From: Brevibacterium album DSM 18261
Lineage (GTDB): Bacteria; Actinomycetota; Actinomycetes; Actinomycetales; Brevibacteriaceae
Assembly (NCBI RefSeq): GCF_000426445.1
Contig: NZ_KE384526.1
Span: 62,001 to 126,000, forward strand
Reading direction: 5' to 3'
DNA length: 64,000 nt
The notes beneath the pieces are model-generated. The model was not told the DNA's origin, did not search any database, and worked only from the letters and a program-made list of their open reading frames with translations. This document shows positions 28,290 to 36,936 of this stretch, one piece after another. Every line of letters begins with the position of its first letter. The stretch's first letter is position 1. The translations under genes were made by a program, and so were the position numbers.

Positions 28290-28754
28290 TCAGCGATCCG
28301 CGGGGTGATCCTCGTCATCCGCAGCGGAACCGCTGGTGGGCGGGGTGCGGTAGGGGTCCGCGTCACCGGCGGGGACCGCACCGCGGGCGAGCTCCGCCAC
28401 CTCGGCATCGCGCGCCTGCGCCTGCCGCAGCAGCTCATCGAGCTCAGCCGCGGCCGCCGGCACGGAATCGGCCACGAACTCGAGCGTGGGCGTGAGCCTG
28501 ATCCGCAGGCCCTTGCCGACCTCGGAGCGGATGAGGCCCTTGGAGGACTCGAGCGCCGCTCGCGTGCCCTCCAGATCCGCATCCGAGCCGAAGACGGTGT
28601 AGAAGACGGTTGCGTTCTGCAGATCGCCGGTGACGCGGACCTCGGTCACGGTGATGAAGCCCAGACGGGGATCCTTCACGCGCTGCTCGAGGGTCTGCGC
28701 CACGATGACCCTGATGCGGTCGGCGATCTTGCGTGCACGGGTGGCGTCGGCCAT
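28290..28754 (-). CDS. rbfA: 30S ribosome-binding factor A
   Basis: A 154-residue KH-fold factor for 30S subunit maturation and cold adaptation. It shows RARKIADRIRVIVAQTLEQRVKDPRLGFITVTEVRVTGDLQNA at residues 6-48 and IRLTPTLEFVADSVP at about 85-99. An acidic tail of about 35 residues follows. AGGAGA lies 5 nt before the ATG. It is separated from infB by a hairpin terminator, so it is at least partly an independent transcript. Confidence 0.96.
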   Translation of the reverse strand: MADATRARKIADRIRVIVAQTLEQRVKDPRLGFITVTEVRVTGDLQNATVFYTVFGSDADLEGTRAALESSKGLIRSEVGKGLRIRLTPTLEFVADSVPAAAAELDELLRQAQARDAEVAELARGAVPAGDADPYRTPPTSGSAADDEDHPADR

Positions 28755-28818
28755 GGCGTTCTCCTGGTTGGTCGTTCGTTGACGTCAGTCTTGCAGACCT
28801 CCGCCGGAGCGGACCCCA

Positions 28819-28853
28819 CGAGGGCGGGCCCACGGTGCGTGGACCCGCCCTCG
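28819..28853 (-). terminator. hairpin after infB
   Basis: A 16-bp stem with one mismatch (28819-28834 with 28838-28853) and a 3-nt loop, 23 nt past the infB stop and before rbfA on the same strand. Confidence 0.7.
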
Positions 28854-28875
28854 GGATGCTCCTGCCCTCAGCGCA

Positions 28876-31722
28876 TCACGCGCGGGGCTTCTCCCTCATC
28901 TCGAAGGTCTCGATGAGGTCACCCTCACGAATGTCGTTGTAGCTGCCGAGGCCGATGCCGCACTCGAAGCCCTCGCGGACCTCGGTGACATCGTCCTTCT
29001 CACGCCGCAGCGACTCGATCGTGAGCCTGTCCCCGATCACGACGCCCTCGCGGGTGACGCGAGCCGAGGCGTTCCTCTTGATGAGGCCGTCCCTGACCAG
29101 CGAACCGGCGATATTGCCCCACTTGGACGAGCGGAAGACCTGGCGGACCTCCGCGCTGCCCACGTGGACCTCTTCGAACTCGGGCTTGAGCATGCCCTTG
29201 AGCGAGTTCTCGATGTCCTCGATCGCGTCGTAGATGACCGAGTAGTACCGGACGTCCACGCCCTCGTCCGCGGCGAGATCCCTCGCCTTGGCCTCGGGCC
29301 GCACGTTGAAGCCGATGACGATCGCATTGTCGACCGTCGCGAGGTTGATGTCGTTCTCCGTGATGGCACCCACACCGCGGTGGATGATCCGGAGGTCGAC
29401 CTCGTCGCCCACGTCGATCTTGAGCAGCGAGTCCTCGAGCGCCTCGACCGCACCGGACACATCGCCCTTGAGGATGAGGTTGAGCATGTCGACCTTGCCC
29501 TCCTCGAGGGCCTTCGTGAAGTCCTCGAGGCTGATGCGCTTGCGGCCGCGGGCCTGCTGTGCCGCACGCTCGGCCGCATCGCGCTTCTCCGCGATCTGGC
29601 GGGCCGTGCGGTCGTCCGAGGTGACCAGGAAGGAGTCGCCGGCGCGGGGCACCGAGGACAGACCCAGCACCTGGACGGGACGGGACGGGCCCGCCTCGGA
29701 CAGCTGCTCGCCGTTCTCGTCGAACATCGCACGGACGCGGCCGTGCGCGGTGCCGCACACGATCGCATCGCCCTGCCGGAGCGTGCCGGACTCGACCAGG
29801 ACGGTCGCGACCGCACCGCGGCCCTTGTCCAGCTTGGCCTCGATCGCGATGCCGCGCGCGTCCTTGTCCGGGTTCGCCTGCAGGACCAGAGCCGCATCAG
29901 TGGTGAGCAGCACGGCCTCGAGGAGATCGTCGATGCCCTCGCGCTTGAGCGCGGAGATCGGGACGAACATCGTCTCGCCGCCGTACTCCTCGGCCACCAG
30001 GTTGTACTCGGTCAGCTGCTGCATGACCTTCTGGGGGTTCGCACCCTCCTTGTCCACCTTGTTGACCGCGACCACGATCGGGACCTCCGCCGCCTGGGCG
30101 TGGTTGAGCGCCTCGATGGTCTGCGGCATCACACCGTCGTCCGCGGCGACCACGAGGATCGCGACGTCCGTCGACTTCGCACCGCGGGCACGCATGGCGG
30201 TGAACGCCTCGTGACCCGGGGTGTCGAGGAACGTGATCGCACGCTCCTGGTCCTCGTGCTGCACCGACGTCTGGTAGGCGCCGATGTGCTGGGTGATGCC
30301 GCCGGACTCGCGTCCGGCCACATTGGCCGAGCGGATCGCGTCGAGCAGCTTCGTCTTGCCGTGGTCCACATGGCCCATGACGGTGACGACCGGCGGGCGG
30401 GGGGCGAGGTTCTCCTCGTCCTCCTCCACGTCCAGGTCGATGTCGAAGCTCTCGAGCAGCTCGCGGTCCTCGTCCTCCGGCGAGACGATCTCGATCTGGT
30501 AGCCGAGCTCCTCGCCGAGCACCTGGAAGGTGCCCTCGTCGAGCGACTGCGTGATCGTCGCCATCTCACCCAGGTGGAAGAGGATGGTCACGAGATTGGT
30601 CGGATCGGTGTTGATCTTCTCCGCGAAGTCCGCGAGCGATGCGCCGCGGCGCAGACGCAGCGGCGTGGAGCCGTCACCGCGGGGGACGGAGACGCCTCCC
30701 ACCGATGGGGTCTGCATCTGCTCGAACTCGGCGCGCTTGGCCCGCTTCGACTTCCGTCCGCGAGCCGGGCGTCCGCCGCCGCGCCCGAAGGCGCCCTGCG
30801 TGTTCCCGCGACCGCGACCAGATCCGCGACCGCCGCCGCCGGGGCGCCCGCGACCGGCCGGTGCACCGCCGGGCGCTCCGGGCCCGCCCTGGGCACCGGG
30901 CGCTCCGCCGCCGGGACGACCGCGGCCGCCGGGGCCGGGCTTCGCCAGCGCGGAGTTCTTGAGCATGCCGGGGTTGGGCCGCGGCGCACCCGGACGGGGA
31001 GCACCGGGTCGCGGCGCACCCGGACGCGGGCCGGCGGCACCGGGCTTCGGGCCGCCCGGACGCGGAGCGGCCGCGCCCGGCTTGGGAGCACCGCCGCCCG
31101 GCTTGGGGGCGGGCTTCGCACCGGGCTTCGGCATCCCCTGCGAGGGCGCGAACGGGTTGTTCCCCGGACGTCCGCCGCCGCTGCTGCGGGGCGCACGCGG
31201 TCCGGGCTTGGGGCCGGGCTTCGCACCGGGCTTCGGCATCCCCTGCGAGGACGCGAACGGGTTGTTCCCCGGACGGTTCGCGCCGCCCTTGGGGGCCTCG
31301 GCCGCGGGCTTGGGGGCCGCCGGCTTCGAACCTCCGGAATCGGAGGCCGCGGACCGCTGCGCCTCGGGAGCCGGAGCCTCCGGGGAGCCGGCCGCCGATG
31401 CCTGGGCACCAGGACGGGCCGACTGCTTGGGAGCAGGCTTGGCACCGGGCTTGGGCGCGGTCTTCGCACCCGGCTTCGGCACGGAGCCGGGCTTGGGCGC
31501 GGGCCGGGGAGCACCGGGCTTGGCACCGCCGGGCTTGGGCGCACCGCCACCGCCGTCACCGCCCTTGGAGCCGTAGGCCTCCTTCAGGCGGCGCACGATG
31601 GGCGCCTCGACCGTGGATGAAGCGGAGCGGACGTATTCGCCCATCTCCTGGAGTTTGCTGAGCAGTTCCTTGCTCGATGTGCCGAGCTCCTTCGCGAGCT
31701 CATGGACACGGGGCTTAGCCAC
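28876..31722 (-). CDS. infB: translation initiation factor IF-2
   Basis: A GTPase that delivers fMet-tRNA to the 30S subunit. The 948-residue protein has an IF-2N start ([20 protein letters not shown]), then a Pro/Gly/Ala-rich region to about residue 330 built from repeats. A second IF2-N region follows, then the G domain with GHVDHGKTK near residue 450, [15 protein letters not shown] and NKVDKEG, and domains II-IV. Start is GTG with AGGAGA 4 nt upstream. The long N-terminal region is typical of actinobacteria. The leader contains competing hairpins that could hide the ribosome-binding site. Confidence 0.97.
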   Translation of the reverse strand: MAKPRVHELAKELGTSSKELLSKLQEMGEYVRSASSTVEAPIVRRLKEAYGSKGGDGGGGAPKPGGAKPGAPRPAPKPGSVPKPGAKTAPKPGAKPAPKQSARPGAQASAAGSPEAPAPEAQRSAASDSGGSKPAAPKPAAEAPKGGANRPGNNPFASSQGMPKPGAKPGPKPGPRAPRSSGGGRPGNNPFAPSQGMPKPGAKPAPKPGGGAPKPGAAAPRPGGPKPGAAGPRPGAPRPGAPRPGAPRPNPGMLKNSALAKPGPGGRGRPGGGAPGAQGGPGAPGGAPAGRGRPGGGGRGSGRGRGNTQGAFGRGGGRPARGRKSKRAKRAEFEQMQTPSVGGVSVPRGDGSTPLRLRRGASLADFAEKINTDPTNLVTILFHLGEMATITQSLDEGTFQVLGEELGYQIEIVSPEDEDRELLESFDIDLDVEEDEENLAPRPPVVTVMGHVDHGKTKLLDAIRSANVAGRESGGITQHIGAYQTSVQHEDQERAITFLDTPGHEAFTAMRARGAKSTDVAILVVAADDGVMPQTIEALNHAQAAEVPIVVAVNKVDKEGANPQKVMQQLTEYNLVAEEYGGETMFVPISALKREGIDDLLEAVLLTTDAALVLQANPDKDARGIAIEAKLDKGRGAVATVLVESGTLRQGDAIVCGTAHGRVRAMFDENGEQLSEAGPSRPVQVLGLSSVPRAGDSFLVTSDDRTARQIAEKRDAAERAAQQARGRKRISLEDFTKALEEGKVDMLNLILKGDVSGAVEALEDSLLKIDVGDEVDLRIIHRGVGAITENDINLATVDNAIVIGFNVRPEAKARDLAADEGVDVRYYSVIYDAIEDIENSLKGMLKPEFEEVHVGSAEVRQVFRSSKWGNIAGSLVRDGLIKRNASARVTREGVVIGDRLTIESLRREKDDVTEVREGFECGIGLGSYNDIREGDLIETFEMREKPRA
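31111..31275 (-). repeat. 105-nt direct repeat inside infB
   Basis: Segments 31111-31170 and 31216-31275 match at 59 of 60 positions, with a period of 105 nt. They encode a duplicated 35-residue unit containing RPGNNPFA(S/P)[17 protein letters not shown] motifs recur in actinobacterial IF-2, but the near-identity at DNA level suggests a recent duplication or conversion. Confidence 0.8.
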
Positions 31723-31728
31723 TTCTCT

Positions 31729-31759
31729 CCTGTCCGGGTCCTTCCGGACAGGAAGGACC
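31729..31759 (-). promoter_or_regulatory. infB leader with alternative hairpins over the ribosome-binding site
   Basis: In the minus-strand RNA, GGUCCUUCC (31759-31751) pairs with GGAAGGACC (31745-31737), a perfect 9-bp hairpin. CCUGUCC (31752-31746), which overlaps that stem and loop, can instead pair with GGACAGG (31735-31729), which overlaps the Shine-Dalgarno AGGAGA. The two folds exclude each other. Confidence 0.45.
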
Positions 31760-31864
31760 GCATCAGGGTCGCGCAGTACTCATCTCACTGCTCACGACCG
31801 TTTCTCGACGTCATCTCGCGACACTCACTATTCGGTGTCCATTCGGGATACCTGCTTCCTGTGG

Positions 31865-32152
31865 TCACGTGTCCTCGCCGTCGTGCGCAGGGGCGGGAAG
31901 CCCCGGGCTGCGCAGTGCGACGGAGAAGGCCTTCTTCGCGCGCGCCCTCTTCCAGCACGCGGCCGAATCATGGATCCAGGCTCCCCTTCCGGGGAGCCTG
32001 CGGGAGGCGTCGACGACGATTCGGGGTTCGTCCGCGGTGAGCACGGCGAGCCGCAGGAGCTGCGACTGGGGTGCCCGTTCACGGCAGGCGATGCACATCC
32101 GGATGGGCTCCGTACTGGGGAGCCCCGTGGGACTCTGCACTGCCGACGACAC
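31865..32152 (-). CDS. ylxR: YlxR family (DUF448) nucleic-acid-binding protein
   Basis: A 95-residue small basic protein usually found between nusA and infB. It carries the family motif [20 protein letters not shown] near residue 16 and the GRGAWIH segment near residue 54. The family is thought to bind RNA or DNA and has been linked to regulation of other genes or to RNase P, but its exact role here is unknown. The GTG start at 32152 is supported by TAGACT ending 6 nt upstream, giving a predicted leaderless message. The stop is 142 nt before infB. Confidence 0.92.
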   Translation of the reverse strand: MSSAVQSPTGLPSTEPIRMCIACRERAPQSQLLRLAVLTADEPRIVVDASRRLPGRGAWIHDSAACWKRARAKKAFSVALRSPGLPAPAHDGEDT

Positions 32153-32158
32153 CCGGAC

Positions 32159-32164
32159 AGTCTA
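32159..32164 (-). promoter_or_regulatory. candidate -10 box for leaderless ylxR
   Basis: Minus-strand TAGACT, 6 nt (gtccgg), then the GTG start of ylxR. This implies a promoter between nusA and ylxR. Confidence 0.45.
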
Positions 32165-32230
32165 CAGCACCGCCCCCGGGGCCCGCCTCGGGGGTGATGT
32201 GGCGTGCGCGACAGGCCGCGGCCGCGCTGC

Positions 32231-33190
32231 TCAGCCGGCGGTGATGTCGATCTTCCAGCCCGTGAGCTTGGCGGCCAGGCGGGCGTTCTGCCCCTCCTTG
32301 CCGATCGCCAGGGAGAGCTGGTCGCCGGGCACCGTGGCCCTGGCGGAGCGTGCGGCCTCGTCGAGCACCTCCACGGCGAGCACCTTGGCCGGCGAAAGCG
32401 CCTGGGTGATGAAGGCGCGGGGGTCCTCCGAGTAGTCGACGATGTCGATCTTCTCCGGTCCGAGCTCGGACATGACCGAGCGCACGCGCGAGCCCAGCTC
32501 GCCGATGCACGCGCCCTTCGCGTTCACCCCGGCGCGCATGGAGCGCACCGCCATCTTCGTCCGGTGCCCGGCCTCGCGCGCCAGTGCGGAGATCTCCACC
32601 GTGCCGTCGGCGATCTCGGGGGACTCGTGGGCGAAGAGCCTGCGCACGAAATTGGGGTGCGTGCGCGAGAGGGTGATGGCCGGTCCCTTCTGCCCCCTGC
32701 GCACGTCCGTGACGAGGGCGCGGATCCGCGAACCGTGCTCGTACGTCTCTCCCGGCACCTGTTCGTGGGGCGGCAGGACGGCCTCGATGTCGCCCACGAG
32801 GACCTGCACCATCTGCGGATCGCGCCCCTGCTGGACGATCCCGGAGACGATCTCGCCCTCACGCTCGCGGAAGGAGCCGATCACGCCCTCGTCGGAGACA
32901 TCGCGCAGCCGCTGGTGGATGACATTGCGCGCGGTCATCGCCGCGATGCGGCCGAAGTCCTCCGGGGTGTCGTCGAACTCTCCGATCGGGTTGTCGTCGT
33001 TGTCGAACTCGACCGCCCAGATCGTCGCGGTGCCGGACTTCGTGTCGATCTCCGCGCGCGCGTCCTGCCAGGCGCCGGGCGTGCGCTGGTACGCGAGCAG
33101 CAGCGCCTGCTCGATGAGCCCCACCAGGGTGTCGAAGGGGATCTCCTTGTCCGTCTCGATCATGCGGAGAGCGCTCAGGTCGATGTCCAT
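32231..33190 (-). CDS. nusA: transcription termination/antitermination protein NusA
   Basis: An RNA polymerase-binding factor for pausing, termination and rRNA antitermination. The 319-residue product has the N-terminal polymerase-binding domain to about 100, an S1 domain ([25 protein letters not shown]) and two KH domains with [20 protein letters not shown] and [22 protein letters not shown]. It lacks the C-terminal acidic repeats of E. coli NusA, as usual in actinobacteria. I chose the ATG at 33190; upstream in-frame codons are unconserved and overlap the leader hairpins. Neighbours rimP and ylxR are standard. Confidence 0.96.
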   Translation of the reverse strand: MDIDLSALRMIETDKEIPFDTLVGLIEQALLLAYQRTPGAWQDARAEIDTKSGTATIWAVEFDNDDNPIGEFDDTPEDFGRIAAMTARNVIHQRLRDVSDEGVIGSFREREGEIVSGIVQQGRDPQMVQVLVGDIEAVLPPHEQVPGETYEHGSRIRALVTDVRRGQKGPAITLSRTHPNFVRRLFAHESPEIADGTVEISALAREAGHRTKMAVRSMRAGVNAKGACIGELGSRVRSVMSELGPEKIDIVDYSEDPRAFITQALSPAKVLAVEVLDEAARSARATVPGDQLSLAIGKEGQNARLAAKLTGWKIDITAG

Positions 33191-33211
33191 CTCATCCCGT
33201 CCTCGTAGCGT

Positions 33212-33262
33212 GGCCGCTCGTTCGAGCGGCCGGTGGTGGGTCTCACGGCACCCGGCCGCTCG
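33212..33262 (-). promoter_or_regulatory. nusA leader with mutually exclusive hairpins
   Basis: GGCCGCTCG at 33212-33220, CGAGCGGCC at 33223-33231 and GGCCGCTCG again at 33254-33262 (plus-strand readings). The middle element can pair with either neighbour: a tight 9-bp hairpin with a 2-nt loop or a longer-loop stem. Located in the rimP-nusA gap, it could act as a terminator/antiterminator or processing site. Confidence 0.45.
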
Positions 33263-33336
33263 CGCGAGCGCAGGCACCTTCAGGGAGACCACTATATGCG
33301 AGCTGACCGGCGCATTCCTCCCGGGCCGCCGGGGCC

Positions 33337-33834
33337 TCAGCGGAAGGAGACGACGACCTGCGCCCGGCTCACCGCCGCGAACAGTATCCGCACGGGTTCG
33401 CCCGCGACCTCCACCTCGAGCTCCGCTCCGGGCTCCTCAGCCGAGGGGGCCTCGCGGACCGCGGTGAGGATCCCCTCGCACTCCGCGGGACGGCCCCCGT
33501 CCGGCTCCGCCGCGACGCGCACGCGGCGGCCGAGCGCACGCCGGAAGTGCCGCAGCGTCGTGAGCTCGCGCTCGGCCCCCGGGGAGGTCACCTCGAGGGT
33601 GTAGGGCTGCTCGCGCCACAGGACCAGCTCGTCGAGCAGCTCGCTCACCAGGCGGGTGGCCTGCTCGATGTGGTCGAACGACACGGGGTCCGGGGCATCG
33701 GAGTCGAGGTCCACCGTGACCGTGACCTTCCGGTGCCTCCCGGCCGCGTGCGCGCGCACCTCCTCCGCCGTCAGCCCGAGCTCGCGCAGCGGTGCGGTGA
33801 TCTTCTCGCGGATGGCATCTGCCTCGTGTGACAT
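33337..33834 (-). CDS. rimP: ribosome maturation factor RimP
   Basis: A 165-residue 30S assembly factor that acts early in binding S12. It shows the two-domain layout: ITAPLRELGLTAEEVRAH near residue 13, VTVTVDLD near 35, and EVTSPGAERELTTLRHFRRALGRRVRV, which contains the family motif SPG-x-(E/D)-R-x-L. I chose the ATG at 33834 (MSHEADAIREK); an upstream ATG at 33912 gives an unconserved tail that overlaps the divergent lipoprotein start. It heads the nusA operon. Confidence 0.95.
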   Translation of the reverse strand: MSHEADAIREKITAPLRELGLTAEEVRAHAAGRHRKVTVTVDLDSDAPDPVSFDHIEQATRLVSELLDELVLWREQPYTLEVTSPGAERELTTLRHFRRALGRRVRVAAEPDGGRPAECEGILTAVREAPSAEEPGAELEVEVAGEPVRILFAAVSRAQVVVSFR

Positions 33835-33893
33835 GCGTGGGGCGTCCTCGGTGTGGGGTGGCGGGCCTGCCGGGAATCCTATCGACCTGCGGC

Positions 33894-33899
33894 TACGAT
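33894..33899 (+). promoter_or_regulatory. candidate -10 box for the leaderless DUF4439 gene
   Basis: TACGAT, 7 nt, then ATG at 33907. No Shine-Dalgarno fits between them. Confidence 0.5.
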
Positions 33900-33906
33900 T
33901 GTCCCC

Positions 33907-35031
33907 ATGCACGCGCCCTGCCGTCCCGGATCACCAGTGTCAGCGGATCCGACCGCAGGAGCGGCGGCCGCCGCGATGCGCACAGAGGCCTCCCCCACGC
34001 GCCGTGCCGTCCTCGCATCCGGCCTGCTCGCAGCCACCGCGCTCCTCGTCGCGGGAACGAGCGGATGCGGCCTCCGCCTCGACCGCGACCCCCGGCTGCC
34101 CGCGCTCAGCGCCGCCGATGTGCTGCGCGATGCCGTCGCCCGCACCCTCGCCGCCGCCGAACCCGCCTCGGAACCTGCCGTGCGCACAGGCCTCGAGGCC
34201 TTCGCCGCGGCCGTGGGCCCGCCCTGGAACCCGCCGGGAGACCTGCGCACACCGGCGCCGGCGCCCAACCCGGACCCGTCTCCCCTGGCTCCGCTCGAGG
34301 CGCTGGCCGAGGCCGTCGGACTCATCGCGCGCACTCTCCCCGATCTCCCTTCCGGTGCCGCGGCCGAGGCCTCCGCCGACGGCGACCGCGAGCGCCGGGC
34401 GGCCGCCCGCGACGCCGACGCGCTCGCGGTCCTCGCCGATGTCGCCGCGGGCGCCCTCCTCCACGTGCGCCGCGGCGATGCCGCCGCTGCCGCCGCGCTC
34501 ACGGCCGAGATCGAGGACGCCGCGGCGGAGGTCCTGCGCTCCCTGGATTCCGGACGGTCCGCGGCCGAGGACGAGGAGGACCGCGCCGGCGAGAGCACCG
34601 GGGAGGACTCCCCCGCGGGCGTCCTCGCCGGGCTCGTCACGGCCGCGCGCCAGGCCGAGTACGCCTATGAGCGCGCCGCGGTCCATCTCGGGACGGACTC
34701 GCCGGCCAGGGCCGGTGCGGCTGCGCGGATCGCCTCCGCGGCCTCGCTCGCGGCCCAGGCCGGCATCCTCATGCTCCCGCTGTCCCCGCCCGCGGACAGG
34801 GCCGCCTGGGAGCTGGGCACCCGGCCGCATGACCACGATTCCGCCCTCCTCGTGCTGCAGAAGGCCGAGGACGGCATCGCCGCGGCGCTGCTGACCGCAC
34901 GCGCGCAGCTCCCGCCCGCCGCCCTGCTGCACTGGCTCACGGACACCGCCGCGGCGCGGGAGAGAGCCGGGGGGCCGCAGGATCTGCGCGGTGCGGGAAC
35001 GGGGCTGCGGCACAGGGAGGAGCAGGAGTGA
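33907..35031 (+). CDS. DUF4439 ferritin-like lipoprotein
   Basis: A 374-residue exported protein. The N-terminus has a twin-Arg-containing stretch (PTRRAVLASG) and a hydrophobic core, then the lipobox GTSGC near residue 55, so it is probably a lipid-anchored protein. The body is Ala-rich and helical with an acidic stretch near 220-240. The C-terminal 150 residues (VTAARQAEYAYERAAVHL...) match the DUF4439 ferritin-like four-helix domain. Metal binding is not established. Its stop overlaps the following kinase gene as GTGA. The pair is divergent from rimP, a common arrangement in Micrococcales. Confidence 0.82.
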   Translation: MHAPCRPGSPVSADPTAGAAAAAMRTEASPTRRAVLASGLLAATALLVAGTSGCGLRLDRDPRLPALSAADVLRDAVARTLAAAEPASEPAVRTGLEAFAAAVGPPWNPPGDLRTPAPAPNPDPSPLAPLEALAEAVGLIARTLPDLPSGAAAEASADGDRERRAAARDADALAVLADVAAGALLHVRRGDAAAAAALTAEIEDAAAEVLRSLDSGRSAAEDEEDRAGESTGEDSPAGVLAGLVTAARQAEYAYERAAVHLGTDSPARAGAAARIASAASLAAQAGILMLPLSPPADRAAWELGTRPHDHDSALLVLQKAEDGIAAALLTARAQLPPAALLHWLTDTAAARERAGGPQDLRGAGTGLRHREEQE

Positions 35032-36047
35032 AGGTCCCCGGCGTCCTCTACGAGACGGCGAGCGAGGTCATCGGCAGGCACCACGCCCACGCCTGGACCC
35101 GTGCCCTCGACTTCATGCTCATCGAGCTGCTGGACCGCTGGTCGCTCACCTCCGACCCGCAGCCCGGAAGCCCTTGGGCCGGCTGCGAATCCCTCGTGCT
35201 GCCGGTCCGCAGCGCGGAGGGCCGGCCCGCGGTCATCCGCTTCGCCGCACCCAACACGGACAACCCGGGGGTGCACGTGCAGATCCTCGAGGCGCTGCGT
35301 CGGTGGAACGGACACGGGGCCGTCCAGGTGATCGCCGACGACCCCAGCTTCCGGGCCACGCTGCAGGAGCGCCTGCGCACGGACATGAACCTCTCCGCAC
35401 TCGCCCTCGACGAGGTGCCGCCGGTCTGGGGCCAGCTCGCACGCGCCCTGCGGGTGCCCGGGATCGACGGGCTCGTGCGCGTCCAGGACATCGCCGCGGG
35501 CTGGTTCGACCGCTTCGCCGCCGACACCGAGCTGCTGCGCGACTTCCCCGATTTCACACAGGCCGACTGGTCGCTCGTGAACGCCGCGCGGATGTGGATC
35601 GAGAAGCTCGCCCGCCACGAGGACTCGTGGCTGCTGCACGCGGATCTGCACTACTACAACATCCTCGCCGGCTTCCCCGAGCCCGGCGGGCCCGCGACCT
35701 GGAAGGCGATCGATCCGCAGCCGCTCACGGGACCGGCCGAGTACATGGTCGCCCCGCTCCTGTGGAACCGCCTCGCCGAGCTCCCCGAGACCCGTCCGCA
35801 GGCGCAGGCGGCCTGGCTGCACGCCTTCGCCGCGGAGGTGTGCCGGCAGGCGGGCGTGGACGTCGCGCTGGGCGTGGGTGCGGCGGTCGCGCGCGAGGTG
35901 GAGAACCTCTTCTGGTACCTCCGCACGGCCCGGGCCGGGAGCCAGAGGGCCTACGGCGATGCGCGGCGCTCGCTCTGGGTGGCCCGCGCGCTGTCGCAGG
36001 TGAGCGTACAGGGCGTGAGCGCGCACCAGCTCAAGCCGCTGGGCTGA
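35028..36047 (+). CDS. aminoglycoside/hydroxyurea-type phosphotransferase (APH(6)/Hur family)
   Basis: A 339-residue small-molecule kinase homologue related to streptomycin 6-kinase. The catalytic loop LLHADLHYYNIL (H-x-D-x4-N) is near residue 204 and the metal-binding KAIDPQPLTGPAEYMVAPLLWNR near 227. The GTG start overlaps the DUF4439 stop by 4 nt, with GGGAGGAG 5 nt upstream. The fixed position beside rimP in relatives suggests a housekeeping role rather than acquired resistance. Whether it confers resistance to any drug cannot be read from sequence. Confidence 0.85.
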   Translation: MKVPGVLYETASEVIGRHHAHAWTRALDFMLIELLDRWSLTSDPQPGSPWAGCESLVLPVRSAEGRPAVIRFAAPNTDNPGVHVQILEALRRWNGHGAVQVIADDPSFRATLQERLRTDMNLSALALDEVPPVWGQLARALRVPGIDGLVRVQDIAAGWFDRFAADTELLRDFPDFTQADWSLVNAARMWIEKLARHEDSWLLHADLHYYNILAGFPEPGGPATWKAIDPQPLTGPAEYMVAPLLWNRLAELPETRPQAQAAWLHAFAAEVCRQAGVDVALGVGAAVAREVENLFWYLRTARAGSQRAYGDARRSLWVARALSQVSVQGVSAHQLKPLG

Positions 36048-36084
36048 GCGAGCGATGGGCCGAGCGGGCGGCGGACCCTCCGGC

Positions 36085-36936
36085 TCAGAGCACGGAGGCG
36101 AGCAGGTCCCAGCCCAGCGTGAGCACGAGCAGGCTCGCGACGACGATGAACACGATGCGGACGAAGCCGCTGCCGAGCCGGATCGCGGTGCGCGCTCCCA
36201 GCCAGCCGCCGGCGATGTTGCCTGCCGCCACCGCGAGTCCCAGCGGCCAGACGACGTGCCCGGCGGGGACGAAGAACAGCAGCGCTCCCAGGTTCGTCGC
36301 CCAGTTGACGACCTTGCCCGAGGCCGAGGCCTGGAGGAAGCTGAAGCCGAGCAGAGCGACGAAGCCGATGACGAGGAACGAGCCGGTGCCCGGCCCCAGC
36401 ACCCCGTCGTAGACGCCCACGCAGAAGCCCAGCGCCCAGGCGGTGGCATGGTGCCGTTTCGAGTCCGGCGGATAGCGCAGCATCGCCTCGGCGCCCAGCG
36501 AGGGCTTGAGGAGCGTGAAGAGCGCGACCCCCACGATCACGACGAGGATGACGGGGCGGAACACGGCCTCCGGCACCACGGTCGCGAGCATGGCCCCGAG
36601 GACGGCGCCCACCAGCGCGAGACCCGCGGCGGGCAGCGCCGCGGACTTGTCGGGACTCACCCGGCGCAGATATGTCGCCGCCGAGACCGTCGTGCCGGCG
36701 ATCGACCCGACCTTGTTCGTCGCGAGCGCCTGCACCGGAGTGATGCCCGGCACGAGCAGCAGCGCCGGCAGCTGGATGATGCCGCCTCCGCCCACGACCG
36801 CGTCGAGCCAGCCTGCGACGAGGCCCGCCGCGAGCAGGAGGAGGACGAGGCCGAGGGTCACCTCGACCCCTCCTTCACCCGAGCCGGTGAGCGCCTCCCC
36901 CGCCGCCAGGAGCGGCCCGGCGGCGGACCCGCTCAT
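36085..36936 (-). CDS. TauE/SafE (TSUP) family membrane transporter
   Basis: A 283-residue protein with about eight membrane helices and the family motifs [19 protein letters not shown] near residue 43 and [13 protein letters not shown]. The repeat half shows [18 protein letters not shown] and [12 protein letters not shown]. Members export or import sulfoacetate, sulfite or other organosulfur anions; the substrate here is unknown. The ATG overlaps the proS stop as ATGA. An internal GTG at 36861 has an excellent AGGAGG 7 nt upstream and would give a 258-residue protein starting just before the first helix, so either start may be used. Confidence 0.88.
   Translation of the reverse strand: MSGSAAGPLLAAGEALTGSGEGGVEVTLGLVLLLLAAGLVAGWLDAVVGGGGIIQLPALLLVPGITPVQALATNKVGSIAGTTVSAATYLRRVSPDKSAALPAAGLALVGAVLGAMLATVVPEAVFRPVILVVIVGVALFTLLKPSLGAEAMLRYPPDSKRHHATAWALGFCVGVYDGVLGPGTGSFLVIGFVALLGFSFLQASASGKVVNWATNLGALLFFVPAGHVVWPLGLAVAAGNIAGGWLGARTAIRLGSGFVRIVFIVVASLLVLTLGWDLLASVL

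Noticed and set aside
29164..31620. 818-codon plus-strand frame opposite infB
   Set aside because: It is an antisense shadow; IF-2 on the minus strand is unmistakable.
35028..36047. Acquired aminoglycoside-resistance gene
   Set aside because: G+C and codon use match neighbours, it is coupled to a DUF4439 gene beside rimP, and no mobile element is present. A resident kinase homologue is more likely.
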